DNA of 64,000 nucleotides, taken from Mucilaginibacter agri (GTDB taxonomy: Bacteria > Bacteroidota > Bacteroidia > Sphingobacteriales > Sphingobacteriaceae). Where the stretch lies: assembly GCF_009928685.1 (NCBI RefSeq), contig NZ_WWEO01000044.1, positions 806,001-870,000 of the forward strand, given 5' to 3'. Positions 17,856 through 26,463 of this stretch are shown here, in pieces (positions within the stretch are counted from its first letter, which is position 1; every line of letters begins with the position of its first letter). The notes beneath the pieces are model-generated. The model had not been told where the DNA came from. It did not search any database and saw only the letters and a program-made list of their open reading frames with translations. The translations under genes were made by a program, and so were the position numbers.

Positions 17856-18774
17856 ATAATTTCAAAACATCTTCTTTATCCTTACCTAATTGCACTACCA
17901 ATTCGTCGAGGCTGTTGAACTTGATATCGCCACGAACAAAATAGTAGAAATCCATGCGGATGGTTTGGTTATAGATATCCTGATCAAAGTCGAAGATATT
18001 TACCTCGATATTGCGTGTCATACCGTTGATGGTTGGGCGTTGACCGATGTAAGCCATTCCCTTATATATTTTATCTTCTATGCACACTTTAACAGCGAAA
18101 ATGCCGTCGCCGGGTATCAGCTTATATTTTTCTTCAACCAATAAATTGGCGGTGGGGTAACCTAACTGGCGCCCTAATTGATCGCCTTTAATAACCTTAC
18201 CGGTGATGTAAAACTCGTAACCCAAAAACTCATTAGCCAGTTCGATCTTTTCATTTAACAGGGCTTCGCGAATGCGGGTTGAGCTTACGGCAACATCGTT
18301 AATATCTTGCTCGGGGATCTCAAATACTTCGAAATCGTAGTCGGGCGCCAAACGCTGCAAATCAACAAGACCACCTTGTCTGTCTTTGCCAAAGCGGTGG
18401 TCGTAGCCAATTACAATTCGTTTGGTGCCTATCTGTTTCACCAGCACATCGCGAATATATTCTTCTGCAGTTTGGTTAGAGAAATCGCGGGAGAAAGGCG
18501 TAATGATCAGATGATCAACACCAAGTTCTTCCAACAAATCGGCCTTTTCACTTATGGTAGTAATCAGCTTCAGGTTCTGATCTTCGGGGTGGAGGATCAT
18601 ACGCGGATGTGGGAAGAAGGTTAAAATAACCGTTTCTCCGCCAGTTTCTCCGGCCAATTCTTTAATTCTGTTGATAATTTTACGGTGACCGAGATGTACG
18701 CCATCAAATGTCCCGATGGTTACCACTGCATTCTTTACCGGCTCAAACTCATCAATGTGATGATATACTTTCAT
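17848..18774 (-). CDS. ribF: Bifunctional riboflavin kinase / FAD synthetase
   Basis: This enzyme makes FMN and then FAD from riboflavin and ATP. The N-terminal adenylyltransferase domain shows TIGTFDGVHLGHRKII with the nucleotidyl-transfer HxGH-like motif. The C-terminal kinase domain shows GDQLGRQLGYPTANL. I choose the ATG at 18774 (308 residues); a TTG four codons upstream is less likely. It follows truB by 17 bp on the same strand, a pairing common in bacteria. The stop codon lies within a 7-bp-period inverted repeat. Confidence 0.95.
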   Translation of the reverse strand: MKVYHHIDEFEPVKNAVVTIGTFDGVHLGHRKIINRIKELAGETGGETVILTFFPHPRMILHPEDQNLKLITTISEKADLLEELGVDHLIITPFSRDFSNQTAEEYIRDVLVKQIGTKRIVIGYDHRFGKDRQGGLVDLQRLAPDYDFEVFEIPEQDINDVAVSSTRIREALLNEKIELANEFLGYEFYITGKVIKGDQLGRQLGYPTANLLVEEKYKLIPGDGIFAVKVCIEDKIYKGMAYIGQRPTINGMTRNIEVNIFDFDQDIYNQTIRMDFYYFVRGDIKFNSLDELVVQLGKDKEDVLKLLS

Positions 18775-18791
18775 AGATAGCAGCAAATATA

Positions 18792-19511
18792 TTATTTAAC
18801 AGCTTCCGGTTGAACTTTTAAACTGCGGATATTATTTACCAGCTCCATCACTTCAAATGCATCTTCTATCTTGAAGTTACCGCTACGTGTACGGCGAAGT
18901 TTCGACATGTAGGCCCCGTTATTAAGCGAGCGGCCGAAATCATATACCAGCGAGCGGATATATGTACCCTTACTGCATACCACCCTAAACTCAACTTCAG
19001 GTAAATTAATGGCAGTAATCTCAAATTCGGTAATGGTAACCGTGCGGGCTTTTAATTCCACATCTTCGCCTCTGCGCGCCTTTTCGTACAGGCGCTCGCC
19101 ATCTACTTTAATGGCCGAATGAGCAGGTGGATATTGTTGTATTTCGCCGGTAAATTGCCTTGTGGCGTTATAAATATCTGTCTCAGTAATATGGCTGATG
19201 TCAAAAGTTTCGTCGACCTCAGTTTCCATATCATAAGATGGTGTGGTAGCACCCAGCACCAAAGTGCCCGTATATTCTTTCTCCTCTGCCTGAAAGGTGT
19301 CTATCTGCTTGGTCATTTTACCGGTACAAACAATAAGCAACCCGGTAGCCAACGGATCGAGTGTACCGGCGTGCCCCACCTTTAATTTAAGCGGCTTAAA
19401 CGAGTTGCGGATCTTACCCACCACATCAAAACTGGTCCAGCTGTAGGGCTTATTAATAAGCAACAACTGTCCCTGGGCAAACTCTTCGAGGGTTATATTA
19501 AAATTCTCCAA
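18792..19511 (-). CDS. truB: tRNA pseudouridine(55) synthase
   Basis: TruB makes pseudouridine 55 in the T-arm of tRNAs. The motif KVGHAGTLDPLATGLL contains the catalytic Asp52. Other landmarks are INKPYSWTSFDVV at the start and VVCSKGTYIRSLVYDFG later. At 239 residues it has the core domain and little of the C-terminal PUA domain found in E. coli TruB, which is normal for this phylum. ribF follows 17 bp downstream. A 200-bp repeat-rich gap separates it from uppP. Confidence 0.95.
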   Translation of the reverse strand: MENFNITLEEFAQGQLLLINKPYSWTSFDVVGKIRNSFKPLKLKVGHAGTLDPLATGLLIVCTGKMTKQIDTFQAEEKEYTGTLVLGATTPSYDMETEVDETFDISHITETDIYNATRQFTGEIQQYPPAHSAIKVDGERLYEKARRGEDVELKARTVTITEFEITAINLPEVEFRVVCSKGTYIRSLVYDFGRSLNNGAYMSKLRRTRSGNFKIEDAFEVMELVNNIRSLKVQPEAVK

Positions 19512-19543
19512 TCCTTGATTCTAAAAATGCAAAGGTAGTTATT

Positions 19544-19710
19544 AGAATCAAGAGTCGAGAATCAGGAATCGAGACTGGATTCTTATGCGCATCATTACTT
19601 CGTCGTCCCTTCGCAATGATGCGAACGCTATAAACAAAAAAAGAGGCACAAAATATTGTGCCTCTACGTATCATTTATCTAGGTTCTTGACTCCCGATTC
19701 TTGATTCTTT
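19544..19710. repeat. Intergenic inverted repeat with GANTC heptads (copy 2), containing a second palindrome and a terminator
   Basis: The left arm at 19544-19575 is a run of GANTC units spaced every 7 bp (GAATCAAGAGTCGAGAATC...). The right arm at 19686-19710 is the reverse complement type (TTGACTCCCGATTCTTGATT). Inside lie a second palindrome, CGCATCATT (19588-19596) with AATGATGCG (19615-19623), and the uppP terminator. The same GANTC heptads occur at 38155-38281. Confidence 0.6.
19633..19665 (-). terminator. Intrinsic terminator of the ftsX-DUF3098-uppP operon
   Basis: AGAGGCACAA (19642-19651) and TTGTGCCTCT (19656-19665) form a perfect 10-bp stem with loop AATA. On the minus strand the stem is followed by TTTTTTT, as expected of a terminator after uppP. 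Confidence 0.85.
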
Positions 19711-19714
19711 TAAA

Positions 19715-20509
19715 TTAAATTACCTGCAAGCTATGGCCCGACAAATAAACGGCGATAATCAAACCACCTACAATAATGCGGTAGTAACCGAATAACTTAA
19801 ACCCTCTTTTCTCCAGAAAGGTGATGAAAGTTTTGATAGCCAACATGGCTACAATAAATGCGATTACGTTACCGATTGCCAGTAACTTAACTTCTTCGCC
19901 GGTGAAAATGTGACCTTCTTTATGGAAATCCCATAGCTTTTTGGCTGTAGCAGCAAACATGGTGGGCACCGCTAAAAAGAAAGAAAACTCGGCAGCTGCA
20001 GTACGGCTTAGCTTTTGCGACATACCGCCAATGATACTTGCGGCCGAACGCGATACACCTGGTATCATGGCTAAACACTGAAACAGACCTATTTTGAATG
20101 CCGTAGGTTTGCTGATCTGTGCTTCTTCGGTAACGGTAGGATTATTAAACCATTTATCAACAAAAAGCAAAATAATACCACCTACAAAAAGAGTGATGCC
20201 TACGGTGAGTGCGCTCTCCAATAAAGTGTCGATCTTTTTGGCGAATAATAAGCCGAAAACGGCTGCCGGAATAAAGGCAACTATCAACTTGATATAGAAA
20301 TCAATCGATTTAAAAAATCTTTTCCAATACAAAACCACTACCGATAAAATAGCACCTAATTGGATTGCTACGGTGAATAGTTTCACAAAATCATCAGAAG
20401 CAATACCCATTACGGATGAGGCAATGATCATGTGGCCGGTTGAGGATACCGGTAAAAATTCTGTCAATCCTTCAATAATTGCCAGAATAATAACATGTAT
20501 TAAATTCAT
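19715..20509 (-). CDS. uppP: Undecaprenyl-diphosphatase
   Basis: UppP (BacA) dephosphorylates undecaprenyl diphosphate to recycle the carrier lipid of peptidoglycan and other envelope polymers; it is linked to bacitracin tolerance. The 264-residue protein has about eight membrane helices. The first catalytic motif is EGLTEFLPVSSTGHMII and the second is PGVSRSAASIIGGM. Its start overlaps the end of the DUF3098 gene by 4 bp, so the two are translationally coupled. A strong terminator follows. Confidence 0.96.
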   Translation of the reverse strand: MNLIHVIILAIIEGLTEFLPVSSTGHMIIASSVMGIASDDFVKLFTVAIQLGAILSVVVLYWKRFFKSIDFYIKLIVAFIPAAVFGLLFAKKIDTLLESALTVGITLFVGGIILLFVDKWFNNPTVTEEAQISKPTAFKIGLFQCLAMIPGVSRSAASIIGGMSQKLSRTAAAEFSFFLAVPTMFAATAKKLWDFHKEGHIFTGEEVKLLAIGNVIAFIVAMLAIKTFITFLEKRGFKLFGYYRIIVGGLIIAVYLSGHSLQVI

Positions 20510-20775
20510 GCTTTAGTCGTGGGCTTTTTTAGGATGGCGTAAAAACCTAGTCCAAAACCCGCTAACACTACCAGTGGCGCAACAACAATTTTGGTAGAGC
20601 TATAAATGTCGGTAGTACCGCTCATCAGCACAAAACCAAGCGCTACAATAACTACGCTTGCTGCCAGCAGCATATAGTTGCTTTTTTCGAAAATGAAATG
20701 TACCGGCTGCATATTTTCAGCAGACTTTGTTGATGTGCCGGCTGTTTTAGCCGCACCTGTATACTTTTGTGCCAT
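20506..20775 (-). CDS. DUF3098 small membrane protein
   Basis: The 89-residue protein has a soluble N-terminal third and two membrane helices (about residues 33-50 and 62-82). The start of the first, FEKSNYMLLAASVVIVALGF, is typical of DUF3098. The family sits between ftsX and uppP in many Bacteroidota. It overlaps uppP by 4 bp and follows ftsX by 3 bp, so all three form one operon. The function is unknown; the context suggests division or cell-wall synthesis. Confidence 0.88.
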   Translation of the reverse strand: MAQKYTGAAKTAGTSTKSAENMQPVHFIFEKSNYMLLAASVVIVALGFVLMSGTTDIYSSTKIVVAPLVVLAGFGLGFYAILKKPTTKA

Positions 20776-20778
20776 AAC

Positions 20779-21657
20779 TTATCTGTATAGATCGTATATT
20801 TTTAAACGTAAAAATCTGTTAACTGCAAACGTAGTACTTAATCCGGCTATCAGTACGCCCAGGCCAATTACCCCTAAAAATACAATACCAAATTCGGTGT
20901 AATTTTGCAGGATAACCAGGTCGGGGATTTCGCGGATGGCTACATATAGTGTGCCCACCAAAATAATAATGGCTATTAATGCCCCCAATAAACCATGCCA
21001 TATACCGTAAAGCAAAAATGGTTTACGGATGAAGCCCTTAGTAGCACCTACCAATTGCATTGATTTTATCAAGAAACGCTGCGAGTAAATTGCCAAACGA
21101 ATAGTATTATTGATCAGCGCTACAGACAACACTACAAAGATACCCGCAAAAATGAGGATAACTAAAGTGATAGAAGCCAGGTTCTGGTTCATTTTATCAA
21201 TAAGCGAAGCCTGATATTTCACTTCTTTCACCAGTGGATTTTTGAGCAATTGCGCTTTAAATTTCTCAATATCGGCATTGTTGGCGTACTCCGCTTTCAG
21301 GTAAACATCTATAGACTCTGACAGTGGATTAACCCCCAGGAATTTGATAAAGTCTTCGCCCAGATCTTTTTGCAATTTACGCGCTGCAAGCTCCTTACTT
21401 ACGTATTGGGTTTGCTTTACAAAGGGATTGCTATCCAGTTGCTTTTGTAATTGCAGTACGTCGGTTTCGCGGGTAGTTTCGTCAACATACACGTTTACCA
21501 CGATATTTTCTTTTACATAACGCGATAGGTTATTGGCATGAACAAGTATCAAACCCAGCAAGCCTACCATTAATAATACCATGGCTATACCAAATACAGT
21601 AGATATGTATATGGCTTTTGTTTTTTTTGCTGATGAGCTTGTTTCAAATTCTTCCAT
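20779..21657 (-). CDS. ftsX: Cell-division permease FtsX
   Basis: FtsX is the membrane part of the FtsEX complex, which activates peptidoglycan hydrolases at the division site. The 292-residue protein has one N-terminal helix (residues 17-40), a periplasmic domain (about 45-160) and three C-terminal helices. Landmarks are LLGLILVHANNLSRYVKE and IYSQRFLIKSMQLVGATKGFI. The partner ftsE is not in the window, which is common in this phylum. DUF3098 and uppP follow in the same operon. Confidence 0.94.
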   Translation of the reverse strand: MEEFETSSSAKKTKAIYISTVFGIAMVLLMVGLLGLILVHANNLSRYVKENIVVNVYVDETTRETDVLQLQKQLDSNPFVKQTQYVSKELAARKLQKDLGEDFIKFLGVNPLSESIDVYLKAEYANNADIEKFKAQLLKNPLVKEVKYQASLIDKMNQNLASITLVILIFAGIFVVLSVALINNTIRLAIYSQRFLIKSMQLVGATKGFIRKPFLLYGIWHGLLGALIAIIILVGTLYVAIREIPDLVILQNYTEFGIVFLGVIGLGVLIAGLSTTFAVNRFLRLKIYDLYR

Positions 21658-21849
21658 AAATGCGCTTTGTGGTGCAAAATTACAATTCCGGCTATAAAGG
21701 TAAAATTTTATAGCTATTTATTGCTTTCAACGGCAGTGAAGTAAATCTATTTAACACGATTTAACAAAATTTAACGCCTTGTTTATACCTGATGTTGCAT
21801 AAACAAAACCTCCCGGATTGAGTTTAGGTATTATATAACATTTACCATC

Positions 21850-22086
21850 ATGACAAAGCCAGCAAACGACCCGCATAAACCATCCCCATCGGATACACCG
21901 ACCGATAGGCCTAATGATAACGGGCACAAAAGCGTTGTAGAGAAAGAGGATAAAGAATACCATGAAAAGAACGCCAACTTCGGCAACGTAGACAAGAAGC
22001 GCCGCAATGACGAAGCTCCTGTAAACCCCATAAAAAACCCACCTACCGAAGACGAGGGCATGAAAGAGGGGAAAGTGCAGCCATGA
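21850..22086 (+). CDS. Small hydrophilic protein of unknown function
   Basis: This 78-residue ORF is rich in Lys, Asp, Glu, Asn and Pro, with no hydrophobic segment, so the product should be disordered and cytoplasmic. It is the only plus-strand gene in a minus-strand stretch and is separated from ftsX by about 190 bp. Two antiparallel ORFs overlap it but have cysteine-rich, non-globular sequences and look like shadows. No function can be given. A 7-bp-period inverted repeat starts at its stop codon. Confidence 0.6.
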   Translation: MTKPANDPHKPSPSDTPTDRPNDNGHKSVVEKEDKEYHEKNANFGNVDKKRRNDEAPVNPIKNPPTEDEGMKEGKVQP

Positions 22087-22195
22087 GTAGTGAAAGGTTG
22101 ATTACGTGAGTAGTTGATTGGTTTGAAATAGTTTCAGAACTTGCCAATTATACAAGCGAAACCACTCACTTCATCAACCATTCACCAATCAACGT
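22085..22195. repeat. Intergenic inverted repeat with arms of loose 7-bp period (copy 3)
   Basis: The left arm around 22090-22115 (GTGAAAGGTTGATTACGTGA) and the right arm around 22158-22185 (ACTCACTTCATCAACCATTC) are reverse complements at most positions. The element fills the space between the small hydrophilic ORF and the end of the ABC-exporter gene. Confidence 0.55.
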
Positions 22196-23988
22196 GAAAT
22201 CCCTGCCGAATTAAACTGCAGATCGTAAAGTTTACGGTAATAGCCGCCGGGGATGCGAAGCAACTCCTGATGGGTTCCCATTTCTTTGATCTCACCATGA
22301 TCGAGCACGATGATTTTGTCGGCACTTTGGATGGTAGACAAGCGGTGGGCGATTACAATAGCTGTACGGCCTTCCATTAGCTTATTAATGGCGTTTTGGA
22401 TCAATAATTCAGTTTCTGTATCTACCGACGACGTTGCTTCATCCAAAACCAAAATAGCGGGATCATAAACCAGCGCCCGAATAAAAGAGATCAATTGGGC
22501 TTGTCCTGCCGATAGCGTTGCGCCGCGTTCCATTACGTTGTATTGGTATCCACCGGGTAAACGTTCTATAAATTCGTGCGCGCCTACGTCTTTGGCCGCT
22601 TTAATAATCTGATCTAAAGTAATTTTGGGATTATTGAGACTGATGTTGTTGGCTATGGTATCCGAAAACAAGAAAACATCCTGAATAACGGTCGCAATCT
22701 TTGAGCGCAAAAAGGTGGTATCATAATCGTGCAGATTTACGCCGTCTACCTTTACAACGCCCTTCCCTATTTCGTAAAAACGGTTAAGGATATTAATGGT
22801 AGACGATTTACCCGCGCCGGTGGCACCAACCAAGGCCAATGTTTCGCCCGGTTTCACATGGAAGCTAATGTCTTTAAGTACCCAGTTTTCATCGTTATAG
22901 GCAAACCAAACATCTTCAAATTTAATATCACCCACAATTTCGCCCGATTTAATATGGCCGGTATTTGCAGCAACTTCATCAGTATCCAACACCTTAAAAA
23001 TACGATCGGCGCCAACCATACCCATTTGCAGGGTGTTAAATTTATCTGCTAGTTGACGGATAGGGCGAAAAAGCAAGTTCAATAAGGAGATAAACGCCAC
23101 AATTAGCCCCGGCGTAACACCATTTTTGGCGGCAGAGAATGAGCGTAGCTCGCCATCGGACAATATTCGTTTACAACCATACCATACCAATAAGCCCAAA
23201 CACATGGCAAACAAAATTTCTACCACAGGGAAAAAGATAGAATAGTACCAGTTAGAGCGGATATTAGCGTCGCGGTATTTTTTGTTTACGGCCACAAACT
23301 TGCGCATTTCCTGATCTTCGCGCGCGAAGTACTGGATGATGCTTACACCCGAAATATGCTCTTGCAAAAAGGTATTGAGTTGCGATACCTGCGTACGCAC
23401 TTCCTGAAAAGAGGTTTTGATGGCTTCCTTAAAAATATATGTTGCCAGAAACAGGAATGGCATTGGGATAAGCGTAATCAGCGTAAGTTTCCAATCCTCT
23501 ATGAGCATGTAAACTACAATGGCAACAACCAGTAATAAGTCGCCGGCTATAGAGATCAGCCCCTCGGAGAAGATATCGGCAATGGTTTCCAGATCCGAAA
23601 CCGTGCGGGTAATGAGCATACCGATAGGCGTGCGGTCAAAATATTTTAAGCGCAGACTAATGATGTGATTAAACACATCCATCCTCAAATCTTTAATCAC
23701 CGACTGGCCAAGCGCATTAGTCAGGTAAGTTTGATAGTACTGCGCAATAGTTTGTATAACCAACTGACCGATCATGAGCGATACCATAAAAACCAGCCCA
23801 TTATAATCGCCCACAACAATATACTTATCCAGCGTACGCTGAATTAATATCGGTTGCACTAAGGCAATTACTGCTAAAAATATGGTTAGGAATGCAGCCA
23901 GTGCAAACGTTAGTCTGTATGGCTTTACATAGTGCATTACCCGCCCCATTAAGCGCCAGTCGATGGCATTTCCGGTTACGTTACTCAT
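22189..23988 (-). CDS. ABC exporter, fused permease and ATPase (MsbA/MdlB-like)
   Basis: The 599-residue half-transporter has six membrane helices in the first 330 residues and a C-terminal ATPase domain. Walker A is GATGAGKSS, the signature is LSAGQAQ and Walker B is LVLDEATSSVD; the H-loop is IAHRLST. It should work as a dimer that exports a lipid, peptide or drug. It stands alone on the minus strand between two heptad-type inverted repeats. The substrate is unknown; lipid flipping is possible but not shown. Confidence 0.93.
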   Translation of the reverse strand: MSNVTGNAIDWRLMGRVMHYVKPYRLTFALAAFLTIFLAVIALVQPILIQRTLDKYIVVGDYNGLVFMVSLMIGQLVIQTIAQYYQTYLTNALGQSVIKDLRMDVFNHIISLRLKYFDRTPIGMLITRTVSDLETIADIFSEGLISIAGDLLLVVAIVVYMLIEDWKLTLITLIPMPFLFLATYIFKEAIKTSFQEVRTQVSQLNTFLQEHISGVSIIQYFAREDQEMRKFVAVNKKYRDANIRSNWYYSIFFPVVEILFAMCLGLLVWYGCKRILSDGELRSFSAAKNGVTPGLIVAFISLLNLLFRPIRQLADKFNTLQMGMVGADRIFKVLDTDEVAANTGHIKSGEIVGDIKFEDVWFAYNDENWVLKDISFHVKPGETLALVGATGAGKSSTINILNRFYEIGKGVVKVDGVNLHDYDTTFLRSKIATVIQDVFLFSDTIANNISLNNPKITLDQIIKAAKDVGAHEFIERLPGGYQYNVMERGATLSAGQAQLISFIRALVYDPAILVLDEATSSVDTETELLIQNAINKLMEGRTAIVIAHRLSTIQSADKIIVLDHGEIKEMGTHQELLRIPGGYYRKLYDLQFNSAGISR

Positions 23989-23993
23989 GTTTT

Positions 23994-24085
23994 CATTTCG
24001 GATTTCGGATTTTCAATTTCGAATTTATTTGGCTCCGGATTCAATATTTTCAAATCCGAAATCGAACATTCGAAATCCGAAATCA
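23994..24085. repeat. Intergenic inverted repeat with GATTTCG heptads (copy 4)
   Basis: The left arm starts at 23994 with ATTTCGGATTTCGGATTTTC, and the right arm ends near 24085 with CGAAATCCGAAATC. Units of GATTTCG or its complement repeat every 7 bp in both arms. The element lies between the ABC exporter start and the truA stop. Confidence 0.6.
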
Positions 24086-24877
24086 TATATATGGATAAAC
24101 TACTTCTGTTAAATATAGCCCACAGGCAGGTACTGATGTACCAGCATTGCTGCGATTTTTACTTTCTATTATTTGCCTGATTTGTTCAGGCTCAATTTCT
24201 TTTTTGCCTACCAGCATCAGTGTGCCCACAATAGCCCTTACCATGTTACGCAAAAAACGGTCGGCCGAGATATGGAACACCAGGCTGCCGTCGGCATTTT
24301 CAACCCATTCTGCACGGGTTACCTTACAATTATTGGTAAACACCTGTGTATTCGACTTACTGAAACAGCTAAAGTCGGTATATTCCATTATAATCCGCGC
24401 CCCCTCATTCATTAAAGCCACATCGGGCTTATCGCGCAATAGCCAGGAGTATTTGGTTTTAAATGGATCTTTTTGAAAATGTACATGGTATTCATACGAT
24501 CGCCGCGTGGCATCGAAACGGGCGTGCGCGTCTTCTTTTACCGCGATGAACCTAATCGCTGCAATATCGTAAGGTAATAAGGCATTAAGACCTGCCAAGC
24601 TCCTGCCCCCCAATCCCCTAAAGGCAGAGTTTTGATTTGAAACTTCCTCTCCCCCTTTAAGGGGTTGGGGGGGAATATCAAAATGCGCGTAAAACTGTTT
24701 GGCATGCACCCCGGTATCTGTTCGGCCGCAGCCTAAGGTATCAATCGGCTGCCTCAGTAAGGTACTCAAAGCCTGGTTTAACTTTTCCTGTACACTTACC
24801 GCGTTGGGCTGTACTTGCCAGCCATGGTAATTGGTGCCATCATAAGCCAGTTCGAGAAAGTAACGTTGTTCGGTCAC
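24083..24877 (-). CDS. truA: tRNA pseudouridine(38-40) synthase with an in-frame repeat insertion
   Basis: TruA modifies positions 38-40 in the tRNA anticodon stem. The catalytic motif LGCGRTDTGVHA contains Asp54, and the start ELAYDGTNYHGWQVQ is typical. Between AHFDIPP and LAGLNALLPYDIA, about residues 70-92 are unusual (rich in Pro, Gly and Arg). They are encoded by a palindromic repeat at 24606-24673. In ordinary TruA only a short loop joins these parts, so the enzyme is probably still active with a longer loop. The gene is 264 residues and faces away from the DUF4293 gene. Confidence 0.94.
   Translation of the reverse strand: MTEQRYFLELAYDGTNYHGWQVQPNAVSVQEKLNQALSTLLRQPIDTLGCGRTDTGVHAKQFYAHFDIPPQPLKGGEEVSNQNSAFRGLGGRSLAGLNALLPYDIAAIRFIAVKEDAHARFDATRRSYEYHVHFQKDPFKTKYSWLLRDKPDVALMNEGARIIMEYTDFSCFSKSNTQVFTNNCKVTRAEWVENADGSLVFHISADRFLRNMVRAIVGTLMLVGKKEIEPEQIRQIIESKNRSNAGTSVPACGLYLTEVVYPYI
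24606..24673. repeat. Palindromic C/G-run repeat inserted within truA
   Basis: The arms are CCCCAATCCCCTAAAGGCAG (about 24608-24627) and, inverted, TCCCCCTTTAAGGGGTTGGG (within 24648-24673). They are reverse complements with few mismatches and are separated by about 20 bp. The element is non-coding in character but is read through in the truA frame without a stop. Confidence 0.75.
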
Positions 24878-24935
24878 AAGCGCAAAGTTAATAAACCGTG
24901 GGCGATGCGTGCTTATGTTTTAGTGAAACAAATAT

Positions 24936-24943
24936 TATCTTTG
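24936..24943 (+). promoter_or_regulatory. -7 promoter element of the DUF4293 gene
   Basis: TATCTTTG is a perfect TAnnTTTG element 18 bp before the ATG at 24962, within the 84-bp gap between the divergent truA and DUF4293 genes. Confidence 0.65.
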
Positions 24944-24961
24944 CTGCTCGCAACACAAACT

Positions 24962-25432
24962 ATGATACAAAGAATACAATCCATATACCTGTTTATTGCC
25001 GGCCTTTTAATTTTCGCACTTTACCTTTTCCCGCTGGCGCATAATGTTTTTATTAACGGTTCGCCATCAACTATTAAGGTTACCGGTATTTACCAAATGG
25101 CAAGCAACGGCCAGGAAGTACACACCGAAGTGTTTGTTGCATTAACTGCAGTAACTGCCCTTATCGGATTAATTCCGTTGGTGATTATCTTCTTATACAA
25201 AAACCGTAAACAGCAAATCACCTTGTGCTACAGCGCTATATTGGTACTTATTGGCTATAGTTTCTGGATGGCACAAACCGTAAAATCTGTTACCGGCGGT
25301 GTTGTACTGGGTACCAATAATATGGGCATAGGCATCTTCTTAACCTGCATCAGTATTTTTATGCTGATACTGGCTGCTAAATCCATACAAAAAGACGAAA
25401 AGCTGGTGCGCTCGGCCGATAGGTTGCGCTAA
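24962..25432 (+). CDS. DUF4293 four-helix membrane protein
   Basis: I start at the ATG at 24962 (156 residues), because it follows a perfect -7 element and begins directly with MIQRIQSIYLFIAGLLIF; the longer frame from 24815 would run into truA. The protein has four membrane helices, at about residues 6-25, 55-75, 85-105 and 118-135. This is the layout of DUF4293, a family found mainly in Bacteroidota and of unknown function. It converges on the alpha/beta hydrolase gene with 6 bp between the stops. Confidence 0.82.
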   Translation: MIQRIQSIYLFIAGLLIFALYLFPLAHNVFINGSPSTIKVTGIYQMASNGQEVHTEVFVALTAVTALIGLIPLVIIFLYKNRKQQITLCYSAILVLIGYSFWMAQTVKSVTGGVVLGTNNMGIGIFLTCISIFMLILAAKSIQKDEKLVRSADRLR

Positions 25433-25438
25433 GCTTTT

Positions 25439-26305
25439 TTATTGGAACCGCCCCTCTCCTTCTATTTTACGATAAGGCTTTTCAAAGAAATCGCCGATGG
25501 TTTTATTAAACTCATCTTTATAATATATAGGTGTGGAGTGTCCCGAATTGGGCAGTATCCACAGGTAAGATTGCGGAATGCTCTCTGCAATCAACATGGT
25601 ATGTTTAGGCAATAACACATCGTGATCTCCTCCTATAACCAGCGTAGGGCATTGTATAGTATGTAGTTGCGCCGTAGTAATATGAGGCTCGTAAGATAGT
25701 AGATGCAATAGCTTATGCGCATTCCTTAACTTGTCCGACGGTGTTTTTACCTTCTTCAAACTATCATCAACTACCTGGTTTTCGTGCATAGCCATTTTAT
25801 AGACAGCAGGATCAACCGCCGAGGTATCTGGCCATAAGTTAGCGCCGGTCACTGCGAGCTTCTTCACCTTATCAGGGTGCCGTATAGCCATCAGTAAACC
25901 ATTGATACCGCCATCGCTCCACCCTATTACATAACACTGTTTCAGGTGCAGGCTATCCAACAGGGCATTCAGATCGTCGGTCATCATTTCATAGCTTAAC
26001 GAATCGCGGGTATCAACAGATTTTCCCTGAGCACGGCTGTCGGCTAAAATCACTTTATATTTTTTAGCGAAATACGGAATCTGATACATAAAATTACTGA
26101 TGGACCCGCCATTACCATGAATGATAAGCAGAGGCTCGCCCTTTCCATAAACCTCATAATACATTTTAAAGTTGCGGGTTGATAAATACTTACCAACTTT
26201 AGCATTTCTGCCATACATGGTAGTGTCAAACGGCGACTTAACCGCTTGTGCCGAAGCAGAGGAAAGTACTATGCCTAATAAGAGTAGGAGTAAAATAGGT
26301 TTCAT
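25439..26305 (-). CDS. Secreted alpha/beta hydrolase
   Basis: The 288-residue protein has a signal peptide (ILLLLLLGIVLSSASAQ) and an alpha/beta-hydrolase fold. The oxyanion region is LLIIHGNGGSISNF, the nucleophile elbow GWSDGG contains the Ser, and the acid and His are in GGDHDVLLP and PNSGHSTP. It should hydrolyse an ester, or an amide or lactone, in the periplasm. The substrate cannot be told. It is a single gene, divergent from the DEAD-box helicase. Confidence 0.9.
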   Translation of the reverse strand: MKPILLLLLLGIVLSSASAQAVKSPFDTTMYGRNAKVGKYLSTRNFKMYYEVYGKGEPLLIIHGNGGSISNFMYQIPYFAKKYKVILADSRAQGKSVDTRDSLSYEMMTDDLNALLDSLHLKQCYVIGWSDGGINGLLMAIRHPDKVKKLAVTGANLWPDTSAVDPAVYKMAMHENQVVDDSLKKVKTPSDKLRNAHKLLHLLSYEPHITTAQLHTIQCPTLVIGGDHDVLLPKHTMLIAESIPQSYLWILPNSGHSTPIYYKDEFNKTIGDFFEKPYRKIEGEGRFQ

Positions 26306-26391
26306 GCGTAAAGTGTATGTTATTTAAAATTAAGTATTTACATGCAATATCAATTATCCGAGGTCATTAAAAATTCTTTTCTAAGTAAGAC

Positions 26392-26422
26392 TTGCTTTCT
26401 ATTTTATTTAAACGTACCTTTG
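26392..26422 (+). promoter_or_regulatory. Promoter of the DEAD-box helicase gene (-33 TTG, -7 TACCTTTG)
   Basis: TTG at 26392-26394 and TACCTTTG at 26415-26422 are 20 bp apart, matching the Bacteroidota sigma-A consensus. Transcription should start near 26429 and leave a leader of about 35 nt before the ATG at 26464. Confidence 0.75.
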
Positions 26423-26463
26423 CAGCCGATTTGGCGATGTTGTCAAATTCGTTATTTAAATTC

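Noticed and set aside
24815..24961. N-terminal extension of the DUF4293 protein
   Set aside because: It would overlap truA, and a perfect -7 element lies inside it; the ATG at 24962 begins directly with the first membrane helix.
26392..26463. N-terminal extension of the DEAD-box helicase
   Set aside because: The promoter lies within it, and the helicase Q-motif region starts normally from 26464.
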